From Wurfbainia villosa (taxonomy: Eukaryota; Streptophyta; Magnoliopsida; Zingiberales; Zingiberaceae), in contig CM046003.1 of the NCBI GenBank assembly GCA_025175895.1, forward strand, positions 24,325,245-24,389,244: DNA of 64,000 nt, written 5' to 3'. Shown in pieces: positions 35,961-46,567 of this stretch. The translations under genes and the position numbers were made by a program. The notes beneath the pieces were generated by a model, which did no database searches, had not been told where the DNA came from, and worked only from the letters and a program-made list of their open reading frames with translations. How positions within the stretch are numbered: the first letter of the stretch is position 1; the number at the start of each line of letters is the position of its first letter.

Positions 35961-36512
35961 TGTTAGTGTCAACCCTTAGTGTCAATCATGAGATAGTTGA
36001 GTAGGACTCAAGGTATACCCAATGAATCTAACTCGAGTTAGACTCAAGTCAGATTCGGATTGAGTAAGACTCACAAGAGGAGTTGCATGATCATTAAGAT
36101 GGAATTAATGGGTTATTAATTCCATAGAAACCAAGAGTCACAAACCCTTCATATTCAATGGTTGAATATAAAAGGATTTGATGAGACCTTGGTTTGAGGG
36201 TTATTTTTGTGTGATCTTCTTGTTCTACCTTCTTGGCTGCACCAACCGAGTGCCTAGCATCATATCTTGGTTCCACTCCACTTCACGGTTCATGTGGATA
36301 CCGTGGAGACGTGGACATACTGACCGCGCTGAGATCCGAATGCAAGTGTTGCTACGGGATTGCGAAGGGCACGCATCAAAGGTAACTATGATTCTTATAG
36401 GATAGAATCGATCAAACGAGTTGGTGTTTTCACATGGATCTCTGGAGGGATCCTATTTTCCACTGCGTAGTGCTTGTAAAATTTGTTTTCGAGCACGCTA
36501 AGATTCCCTACA
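35961..36512 (+). repeat. 3' LTR of the copia element
   Basis: 552 bp, TGTTAGTGTCAACCC to AGATTCCCTACA, followed by the duplication GTCCA. Confidence 0.92.
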
Positions 36513-38246
36513 GTCCATGCCTAAGATTATGTTGAATTCCACCAGTTCTAGCACTTGCAAGTCCATTGTTAGGATGTGTCCACCAAAATCTAAGAGACAA
36601 CCCTTAACTTCCTGATTGGATGTCAGAATCTCCTTTGATTGTGTCATTACGCAAGGTCGAGGTATTGGAAATTCTTCTAGTTTTCCTAAAAAATTCTTGA
36701 GATATAAAGGAATGTCAACTACCAGTATCTATTAGTATATCAGCCGAAATAGTATAAACTGAAATGATACCTCGTACAATAGATCCACTTGCTCGTTGTG
36801 CCTCTTCTCACGTCATGGCATATACTTGCCCCATTTCAGGTCTTGATTGGGTTATGGGAGGGATGATCATCGAATTTGACTCTAGTCGAGGTCGACTGGG
36901 GGGAGTCTGAGCCGATGGTGGTGGAGGCAGCAGGTAGGGTTGTGGTGGTAAGAACTATCATGGTGGGTACACAGGGTAATACTGGGAGGCCAGGAGTGGA
37001 TGTTGCATCGGTAAGGGGGTCATCGAGTGCTCCAGGGACTGCACATGGTACAACTGGGCCTGAGGAGGTACAGCTTACTGCTGACGTGGTGTTTGTAATC
37101 TCTATGATCCCTTTTGCGATCGATGCTACATGCCAGGTCCCTTCTATGTTGAGACATCAGTGGTGTCTAATTGGGATTTTAGGGTGCACTCCCTGCTAAT
37201 GTGTCCGGGTAGTTTGCAATAGAAACATATCAATTGATCCAAGGGACACTCTTGCTTTGTATGGCTTCGTGATCCACATTGGTAACACCTCACTGAACTA
37301 TTATATGTTCGCTTTTGCTGAGTGGACTTGGAGGATGTTCGAGCTGACTTCTACGGTCAAGAGGCCCCTCCCATGTTGGATCGTGACCCTTGGATTTGGT
37401 TCTGTGCTTTTTGGTTGCCATTCTGTTGGTTTTGTGTCTGAGGTTTCACCCGTGATATTTGTTTCTCTGACTCTTTCTCCCGTGATACCTGTTGCAAGGT
37501 CATCTCAATCAACATGGCCCGATCTAATGTTTCCCGATAGGTACCAATGGAGGATCCGGGCATCCCAATCCTTATGTAGGCTGCAAGACCTTGGACGAAT
37601 TGGAGCATCTAATCGTAGTCCTGTGCCACCAGGTGGGGGCAAATTCCGCAAGTCAACTAAACTCTATATTATACTCCATGATGCTTCGATTACCTTGTTT
37701 AAGGTTTAGGAATTCTTGATGGTGACCCATGCAGAAAGAGACAGGGAAATACTATCTCTCAAAGGCCTCTCGGAACTGCCTCCAAGTGATGCTATGTCCC
37801 TCGAAAATCGTCCGCTGCATTTTCCACCAAGTGAGGGCCTGACCTTGTAAGTGATACATAGCGAGCTCCACCTTTTCTACATCCATGCAGGTGATATATC
37901 CAAATGAGTCTTTTAGATTGTCCATCCACGCACGAGCAATCCATGGATCGCTATTCCTCTGAAATAAGGTAAAATGATCCTTCATCGTTTTAAGCAATGA
38001 AGGTATATGTGCCTTATCCATGACGCAAGCAGTGGTGGTAGGGCTCGGGGCTCTCTGAGGGGTTACTCCTTGACCTCCAACAGGTGGCTGGTGGATCTGA
38101 CCCTGCCCCTCTGACTGCACCTCAGTCGGTGGCTCTAACGAGTCTACATTTTTAGCCTCGAGGGAAGGTTCCGCAGCATTATCAGGTCGTTTCCGAGGTC
38201 GACCTCGTCCATGACCTTGAGTAGGGGCAGCCTCATTAGGTGGCAT
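36513..38246 (-). pseudogene. gag and protease start of the chromovirus
   Basis: gag opens at 38246 with MPPNEAAPTQGHGRGRPRKR; the capsid part has PWIARAWMDNLKDSF and ALTWWKMQRTIF. Stops fall near 37750 and 37650. A further piece at 37357-37608 is Gln/Lys-rich. The zinc knuckle CFYCKLPGHISREC lies at 37186-37227. The protease active-site DTGS is intact at 36719-36730. The frame is cut after NIILGM by the copia insertion and resumes at 19257. Confidence 0.88.
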
Positions 38247-38467
38247 TTCCTTTTACGAGTAAATAGGTAAGTATCTAACAAGACATAATGCTAACTTCCT
38301 ATTACATAAGGAAAGTACAATGACCACTAAAGATAAGTAGATAACTACTTTCCCTATAGCTCAGAGATGTCATGCAGCTTGCCTTGTCCCAAAACATATG
38401 AACTCCAAATATCAAAGGAAGAGAAAACCTCGAAACACAAAACCCACAAATCGAAATCACAAACCTA

Positions 38468-38480
38468 GGCTCTGATACCA
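38468..38480 (-). promoter_or_regulatory. Primer binding site of the chromovirus (tRNA-Met type)
   Basis: Minus-strand TGGTATCAGAGCC, seven bases from the first base of the 5' LTR at 38488. Confidence 0.92.
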
Positions 38481-38487
38481 ATAAAAT

Positions 38488-38500
38488 TGTCGTGCCCCGG
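38488..38500 (-). repeat. 5' LTR of the chromovirus, inner 13-bp stub
   Basis: TGTCGTGCCCCGG, the inner end of the LTR, separated from the rest (46568 on) by LARD2. Its last five bases CCCGG are the left target duplication; the right copy is 46563-46567. Confidence 0.9.
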
Positions 38501-40528
38501 TGATAAGCGGTGTCTTTGTCGTGTTACCGTTACAAATTAATTACCGAACCCCCTCTACACTAATATAGCATAGTGAATGACCCGGATCGTTTCCCAATGA
38601 GTGTAATCGACAGAATAGTAAACTTAGGATTTCTAATTATTGCTTTGGATTTTTCATTTTTGAATGGGGTTGGAATTTACAAGACTAATCCTACTAAATG
38701 AAAGACAATGCAAGTAATTAAACATTAATATAACTAAACTATGATGACAATGAAATTAAAGAAAAGATAAACTAAGTATTCAAAGAAAAGCATTCAAAAA
38801 CATAAAGACGGCGCAGGAACTTAAACAACAATTCAAATGCGAAATAACATGTGTGTAAAGGAAAATATGAAATAAATCTAACCTAGTATTAAACACGTCT
38901 AACTAATGGGAATAACACTTAAATAGACAAATAATCAAACTAACAAATAATTAAGCTAAGCTTTGCAATTAACTAATCAAACTCATTAACTATGAATTAA
39001 ATTCAAAAATAAACATCCTAATTAAACTACAACTAAAGTACCAAATAAAACTACTAATTAACTCTAAGACAAACTACGAATGAGCCACAATGTAAACTAC
39101 AAGACAACTACAAGTCAACTAACTACAATTAAACTACAAACTAACTACAAGTTGAACTACGAAGTCAATAACTTAAGCTACAGATGAGACTACAACAACA
39201 ATTTTGGGAGTTTTTAACACGTTCAATTCACTAATCCAAACAAAATGTAAACAAACAATGCAAATAAAAATGTAAGATAAATGTGAAATTCCAAATATAA
39301 TAGATCAACGATCCCCAACACCCGGAGTAGGGACCTCCCTCTCCGACGACGACTACGACTCGAATAGCTTCCTCCGACGATGGATGCGGAGCTGCCCTAT
39401 CGGTGCAGCGGGAAGGAGCTGAAGGTGGAGGGATGCGATCCTACTGCTCCGGTAGATGGATGGCGGAGCTGCCCTATTGGTGCAGCCTGTGGATGGTTTT
39501 GAAGGTGGAGCGGCCCTATCGGCGTCGCGAGAAGGAAAGGAGTGTCAGAACAGTGGTAGTGGACAGCAGATTCACTAACGGTGGATGCGATGTTGCGCTA
39601 TCGGCGTAGCCTGTGGATGGTTTTGAAGGTGGAGCGGCCCTATCGGCATCGCTGGAAGGAAAGGAATGCCGATGAAGGAGGTGGACTCGTCGGAATCTCT
39701 ACCTCTCCTCATTTGATGATGTGGTGAATCCCACATCTCGATCTGGAGAGGTTGGCATGAGATTGCTACGGCGTCGAGGAAGAAAGGGTCGCTGAGTCAC
39801 CGCCTTGAAATTTCGTCGCCAAGAGTGGAAAGCCTGCTGATCGCGCGTGGAAGGGGAAGGTCCGTCGGTGCTCGCGCGATGGAGAAGTTCTATGTCGCAA
39901 TTTATTTGCAAGGAGGAATTGTTGGAATTTTAAAACCTCTTTTCCTTGGTCGTCCGATTGAAGCAGGATCAAATCCCAGTCGTCCATTAAAGCTAGGTTA
40001 AATGCTTTGATTAATCAATTAAGGGGTTGTGCATCCAACGACTGAAATTACTCTGATTTGAGATGGATGGATTTGATCAGATCTGAATGAATGGACAAGA
40101 TCAAACGGTCCGGATGAATGGATAAGATGTGTGGATCTTAATGTATGGGCCGAATCGCTCCAGATCCGGATTAATGGCTCAGATCAAGCCGATCACATTG
40201 GACGATCCAGATTGATCAGATCTTGTCCCTTGATTAAATTGCTTCATATCTTGATGAATGGCTAAGATTGATCCAGCTTAAAATGCCCATTATGGTCCTA
40301 GATGAAGCCATATTTGATCCAACTTGAGTCTAGTCCAGTGGCTCATCTCGATCTTCTACAAACAAAGATAAAATTCGCATACAAGTTCAAAAATTAAGAG
40401 AATTTACAATAAGGTCCAAAATGAATCCAAACTCATAAAACATGCTAATAATCAACAATAAATCACTCGAGAGGATATAAAATAATGATATTAATGACCA
40501 AAATAACATAGTAAAATGATAGTTATCA
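38501..40528 (-). repeat. 3' LTR of LARD2
   Basis: Begins TGATAAGCGGTGTC, ends AGTTATCA. The part 39030-39200 is built of ACTACAA-type words. At 39455-39670 a block of about 140 bp containing GGATGGTTTTGAAGGTGGAG is present twice. Confidence 0.9.
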
Positions 40529-42071
40529 ATTCCCCCACACTTATTCTTGTGCGTCCCGAGCAAGCAAAGAAAACTAAAAGTAAACTGAAGGTATATTTCC
40601 CTGGCAATTCCCAAGCATACATAGAAAATCGCGAAAGAAAGTTACCTAAGATTGTCAAATATCAAAGACTCAAGCAATCATAGACTCAAATCTTACACAG
40701 GTTAACAAACATGGTGACTTCAATCCATCCTGAATAGACTATGAATGATTAAGCCTCACAAGATAAGTGGTGGTTTCTCTTGCTCTCGTAAGCATATAAC
40801 AGTGGAGTTCACTCAAGCTACTCATGATTTATGCACTACCATATGCTTCCTTTTCTTCTACCTTCACCACTATATACACATAAGAATGCACATTTATAGA
40901 AGACTTATTAGGAATTTAAAGGAAACATGAATAAAAAATGATAATATGTGTGTAAGGAAAGAAAGGTAGGAAATAAAATAGCTAAAGAAATGTAAGAAGA
41001 TATGGAAATACTGAAATGCTACATAGATGAGTACAAGAAAGCAATACCCCAAAAGTTTTCATCCAAGCTAGCTTTTTTTACAATTCACTATGCATGTAAA
41101 CAACCCCTATCACTTTCACAATACAAATTCATAGATGATATACAATAAATCTCTGAAAAGTTGCAATAAGAGATGTCTATCACAAAAATACTATCACAGA
41201 AATAAAGAACTGCACAACATGTCAAAGAATTTTTTTATTGTCTTTATTGTTTTGGCCAAATGTTTTTTCTTTTACTTTTTTTCTTTTTTTTCATTTTTTT
41301 TAATTTTTTTTTCTTGACATGAAGTGCTCTTCCCTATGCTCTAAGAAATGCATCAAGCTCAGCTATAAAAATAAAAACACGGCTTGTCCATGGTGATCAA
41401 GCATGACTTGCCTATGCTTACATTGAATTCTCCTGAGCTACTCTCTCTCTCTCCCCCATACTTAAACTTTTGTCCGCCCTGGGCAAAATACTCATCATTC
41501 AAGTATTCCACATCCAGAAGAGTAACAAAGAAGAAAGTAATGGAAGGAAAGAAAAATGACATGATAAACAGCTACAATATTATTCAGTAAGCATGTGGCA
41601 ATAAAAGAAGTAAAGAGATATATGTGAGAATGCCTTCATAATAATCATGAAAATCTATGGTTGTGTGATCTCGAAAGAATCAAAGCAAGTTCTAGAGTCA
41701 CAATGATCACAAGTGCACCACACACAAGCAATGAAAACAGGCACAATCCTCACTAGGAATGAAAAAAAATCATCTTAATCTATCAACACTGAATCCATCA
41801 CCAAGGAGTAATCATATGCAATCAAATAATCCTTCATGAAAATAAATCCCAAAATTCGACAATCAAATTTAACTAGCTTTCACAACTTCTAAGATGATAT
41901 AAAGGAATGCATAGGAAATTTATTTCAAAACACCGATAAAACAAAAACTCAACAACCAAAACATAACAAGTAAAACAAAAACAAATAAAGTAAAAGAAAT
42001 GTATATACAATGAAAAGAAAAGAGAATGAGATGGAGTAAACTCCTCTGAGGTCCTGGCAATTGGAGGCGGT
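40529..42071 (-). other. LARD2 non-coding internal region and polypurine tract
   Basis: It aligns with 6483-8167 of LARD1. The tract AGTGTGGGGGAATT (minus strand) borders the LTR at 40529. The C-rich motif recurs internally near 41452-41490. A poly-T stretch lies at 41230-41330. Confidence 0.7.
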
Positions 42072-42638
42072 TCAGTAAGAATATCCAGGCTGGGAGTGGG
42101 ATGGATCGAATGGAGGTGAGTGCTTTCTTGATGTGATCAGGGTAATTCCATGCTCTCCCTCTGAAATGATCATCGCCACATCATATGTACTCTCTGGTGG
42201 TCGGAGGCGATTCAGCAGAAGTTTCCAACTCGGGGGTTGGACTATTGCATTTTCTGTCAGGGCTTCCATCAGCAACATTCTTGGAGACTCGATCTTAGGT
42301 GGAAGTGTCTAGTCTGGGGTTGTCCAGCTATCCACCACTCCCATGTCATCATCCTCAACATCTGATACAATAGCCACTTCATCAATGAATTCACATCCAT
42401 CAATGTCTGAAATCACATCACAACACAATGGTTCATAGGAGTCCTGTGGAGTAGTATGCCTATCACCCACTTCACAATCCATCTCCCTAAGCACGTCGGT
42501 ATCCATAGAAATGGTCTCTGACGGAGGCTGAATGAACTCTTGTGCTTGCATCTAGACGATGGATGTTGCAATTTGTTCTAGCTGCAATTTGACCTAGCAA
42601 TTTGAGTAGTCTCCATACTGCTAATAATATGGATCCAT
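42072..42638 (-). pseudogene. LARD2 conserved reading frame, shortened
   Basis: The ATG at 42638, 182 bp after the primer site, opens MDPYY then a TAG, then QYGDYSN. A large deletion removes most of the Q-rich part seen in LARD1. The frame continues with QLEQIATSIV and, from 42551, MQAQEFIQPPSETISMDTDV and DIDGCEFIDEV, to a stop at 42309. The second segment at 42072-42278 reads SWKLLLNRLRPPESTYD. All of it has LARD1 counterparts. LARD2 keeps Gln where LARD1 has one of its TAG stops. Confidence 0.6.
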
Positions 42639-42819
42639 GTTTCTCAGAAAAGATAATTCCTGGTCTTTCCTGAAACACCAACAAACAAATCAAAAGACAT
42701 AGGAAGTAGACATGACAAAATACATGGATATACAAAAAAAATGAAAGAATGAAGCCCTAAACAATTTTTTTTTAGAAAAAATGGGAAAATAATCCTAAGT
42801 TTACGAAGCATCATTATAG

Positions 42820-42837
42820 TCCCCGGCAACGGCGGCA
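42820..42837 (-). promoter_or_regulatory. Primer binding site of LARD2 (tRNA-Asp type)
   Basis: As in LARD1 but with one change (minus TGCCGCCGTTGCCGGGGA). Five bases separate it from the LTR. Confidence 0.85.
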
Positions 42838-42842
42838 AAATT

Positions 42843-45800
42843 TGATAAGCGGTGTCTTTGTCGTGTTACAGTTACAAATTAATTACCGAACCCCCTCTAC
42901 ACTAATATAGCATAGTGAATGACCCGGATCGTTTCCCAATGAGTGTAATCGACAGAATAGTAAACTTAGGATTTCTAATTATTGCTTTGGATTTCTCATT
43001 TTTTGAATGGGGGTTAGAATTTACAAGACTAATCCTACTAAATGAAAGACAATGCAAGTAATTAAAACATTAATCTAACTAAACTATGATGACAATTAAA
43101 TTAATGAAAAGATAAACTAAGCATTCAAAGAAAAGCATTCAGAAACATAAAGACAGTGCAAGAACTTAAACAATAATTCAAATGCGAAATAACATGCGTG
43201 TAAAGGAAAACATGAAATAAATCAAACCTAGTATTAAACACGTCTAACTAATGGGAATAACACTTAAAAAGACAAATAATCAAATTAAAAAATAATTAAG
43301 CTAAGCTTTGCAATTAACTAATCAAACTCATTAACTACGAATTAAACTCAAAACTAAACATTCTAATTAAACTACAACTAACCTACCAAATAAAACTACT
43401 AATTAACTCTAAGACAAACTACGAATGAGCTACAATGTAAACTACAAGACAACTACAAGTCAACTAACTACAATTAAACTACAAACTAACTACAAGTTGA
43501 ACTACGGAGTCAATAACTTAAGCTACAGATGAGACTACAAAAACAATTTTGGGGGTTTTTAACAAGTTTAATTCACTAATCCAAACAAAATGTAAACAAA
43601 CAATGCAAATAAAAATGTAAGATAAATGTGAAATTTCAAATATAATAGATCGATGATCCCCAACACCTGGAGCAGGGACCTCCCTCTCCGGCGATGACTA
43701 CGACTCGAATAGCTTCCTCCGACGGTGGATGCGGAGCTGCCCTATTGGCGTAGCGGGAAAGAGATAAAAGTGGAGGGATGTGATCCTACTGCTCCGGCGG
43801 ATGGATAGCGGAGCTGCCCTATCGGCATAGCCTGTGGATGATTTTGAAGGTGGAGTGGCCCTATCGGCACCGTGGGAAGGAAAGGAATGCCAGAACAGTG
43901 GCAATGGACAGTAGCTTCACCGACGGTGGATGCAATGCTACCCTATCGGCACAGCCTATGGATGGTTTTGAAGGTGGACCAGCCCTATCAGCGCCGCTGG
44001 AAGGAAAGGAATGTCGGTGAAGGAGGTGGACTCGTCAGAATCTATACCTCCCCTCACTGTCGATGAGCTAACCGAATCCTAGCATCTCGGTCTGCTGACG
44101 AGGTTGGGACGGGATTATCGCCGACTGTTGGAAGGAAGGGTCGTCGGAGTCAACTGCGAGCTGCTGTCGCCGCCGTCGAGAGGGGAAAGCCCACTGCTCG
44201 GGCATGGAAGGGGAAGGTCTGCTGGCGCTCATGCAATGGAGAAGTTCTATGTCTGATAAGCAGTATTTGTCATGGTACCATTTCAAATTAATTACCAAAC
44301 CCTCTCTACACTAATATAGCATAGTGAACGGCCCGAATCGTTTCCCAATGAGTGTAATCGATAGAATAGTAAACTTAGGATTTCTAATTATTGCTTTGGA
44401 TTTTCTATTGAAGATTGGGGTTGGAATTTTAGCTCTAACCTACGGTTGTAAGGTAATTAAAACTCTAAACTAATATGCAACAATTGAATCAAGCAATGCA
44501 GGAATTAAATCAAACACTTCAAATGCAAAATAACATGAAAGTAAAGTAAAGTATGAAACTAGATCTAACCTAATGAACTACAACTTAATTACTCAAAGAG
44601 ACATTTCATCAAACACTACATAAGCGTGAAAGAAATCAAACCAAGTGTGTGCAATTCTAAACATGAAAGGTAAATTCGATTACAATCAATAAGTAAACAT
44701 GAAGAAACAATTAACACATCTGCAGAGGTTTGCTGTCTGAAAGCTGATAATGCTGGAAACACTACATGAAAGGGCTGGAATTGGGCTACGATGAAGCTGA
44801 AGTTGGCACTACCATGAAGGTGTTGGCTGCAAAAGTGAAGCGTTGCCGGAGCTGTGAGCTGCTGGCCGAAGATGATGGTGGTGGAAGAGGTGATAACGGA
44901 GGGGAATCCCCACTCCGGTGGTTGTGGTGGTGGCTGGACCGAACGGAGGAGAATCCCCACTCCGGTTGGTCGGCGGCAACAAAGCTCGAAGCGGAGCTAC
45001 GAAGATGCTGGCGGAGGTGGAACATGGTTGGCGTCGTCTGTGGTGGAATGAGGGTGGCTGTCCAGACCGATCGGAGGGGAATCCCCTCTCCGATTGGTCG
45101 GCGACGACAAAGCTCGGAGCGAAGCTGTCGCGATGGTCAAGCTGCTGACCGGCGAGGAAGGTGGAGTGGCACTGATCATCGGAGAAGGAAGGAATCCCCT
45201 TACCTCTTTGGCGACTGGCAAGGAAGGTGGAGAGCGTAGCGGTGAAGAAGGCGGAGGAGGCGTCGGGCAATCGAGCGTGAAAGGGGGCGAAGCTGGCTAA
45301 TCTGTGCGATGGAGAAGATGTTGTATTTAAGGGTGATTTTCGGTGACCGTCCGATCGAAGCTCCTTCAATCCCAGCCATCCATTAAAGCTAGGGTTTAAT
45401 TTCCTTGATTAATCGATTAAACTGGTTGTGCATCCAACGGCTCAGATTCCTTCGAATTTGAATGAACGAATATGATCCATCTGAAGGGATAATCACGATT
45501 GGTCGAATCTGGATAAAGGGCTCAGATGTCCAAATCTAAATGTACAGACTGGATCTCCCCAGATCTTGATAGATGGCTTAGAATCAGCTACTTTCATCGG
45601 ACGATTCATATTGCTCAGATCTGATCCCTTGATTGACTTGCCTCTGATCTTGTTGAAGGGCTCAAATTAAATCAGCTTGAAATGCCCAATATGGTCCTAG
45701 ATGAAGTCATATTTGATCCAACTTGAGTCTAGTCCATTGGCTCATCTCGATCTCCTACCAACAAAGATAAAATTTGCATATAAGTATAAAATTTAGAAGA

Positions 45801-46562
45801 ATTTATAATAAGGTCCAAAAGATGATCCAACTCATAAAACATGCAAATAATCAATAATTAAACACACGAGAGGATTAAAATAGTGATATTAAAGACCAAA
45901 ATAATACGACAAAATGGTAGTTATCAGTGTCGTGATTTATTTGCAAGGAGGAATTGTTGGAATTTTAAAACCTCTTTTCCTTGGTCGTCCGATTGAAGCA
46001 GGATCAAATCTCAGCCGTCCATTAAAGCTAGGTTAAATGCTTTGATTAATCAATTAAGGGGTTGTGCATCCAACGACTGAAATTACTCTGATTTGAGATG
46101 GACAGATTTGATCAGATTTGAATGAATGGTCGAGATCAAACGGTCCGGATGAACGACTAAGATGTGTGGATCTTAATGTATGGGTTGGATCGCACCAAAT
46201 CCGGATTAATGGATCAGATCAAGCTGATCACATTGGACGGTCCAGATTGATCAAATCTTGTCCATTGATTAAATTGCTTCATTTCTTCATGAATTGCTCA
46301 GATTGATCCAGCTTTAAATGCCCATTATAGCCCTAGATGAAATCATATTTGATCCAACTTGAGTCTAGTCCAGTGACTCATCTCGATCTCCTACAAATAA
46401 AGATAAAATTCGCATATAAGTCCAAAATTTAGGAGAATTTATAATAAGGTCTAAAATAAATCCAAACTCATAAAACATGCTAATAATCAATAATAAATTA
46501 CTCGAGAGGATAAAAAAAATGATATTAAGGACCAAAATAACACAATAAAATGGTAGTTATCA
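42843..46562 (-). repeat. 5' LTR of LARD2, interrupted by a solo LTR
   Basis: Parts 42843-44253 and 45932-46562 together align with 38501-40528. The break is after ATGTC, and the sequence resumes after GTGTC with CGTGATTTATTTGCAAGG, matching 39898 onward of the other LTR. Confidence 0.88.
44254..45926 (-). repeat. Solo LTR of a LARD-related family
   Basis: 1673 bp with TGATAAGC...TTATCA ends. It is similar to LARD1 and LARD2 LTRs at both ends and differs in the GC-rich middle. The flanks ATGTC (44249-44253) and GTGTC (45927-45931) are a 5-bp duplication with one change. No interior is present, so it is a recombination product. The GC-rich part at 44790-45300 has frames on both strands but none is supported as a gene. 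Confidence 0.88.
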
Positions 46563-46567
46563 CCCGG

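Larger units (their letters stand above)
19263..36512 (+). mobile_element. Ty1/copia element with nested insertions
   Basis: LTRs of 558 and 552 bp (19263-19820 and 35961-36512) share the GTCCA duplication. Plus-strand order is LTR, tRNA-Met primer site, long leader, gag, protease, integrase, RT, RNase H, long 3' region, polypurine tract, LTR. Integrase before RT defines Ty1/copia. A chromoviral solo LTR lies in the leader and a gag-only element lies in the 3' region. The polyprotein frame is broken in many places. Confidence 0.92.
38501..46562 (-). mobile_element. LARD2: non-autonomous LTR element inside the chromovirus LTR
   Basis: Same family as LARD1: TGATAA...TTATCA ends, tRNA-Asp-type primer site, similar interior, no gag or pol. 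LTRs are about 2.03 kb, longer than in LARD1. A perfect CCCGG duplication flanks it. Its right LTR is interrupted by a related solo LTR at 44254-45926; without that insert the two LTRs are 2028 and about 2042 bp. Confidence 0.9.

Noticed and set aside
44766..45300. Plus-strand frames of up to 157 codons in the solo LTR
   Set aside because: Gly/Arg-rich translations of GC-rich LTR DNA on the antisense side of the element; several phases are open at once.
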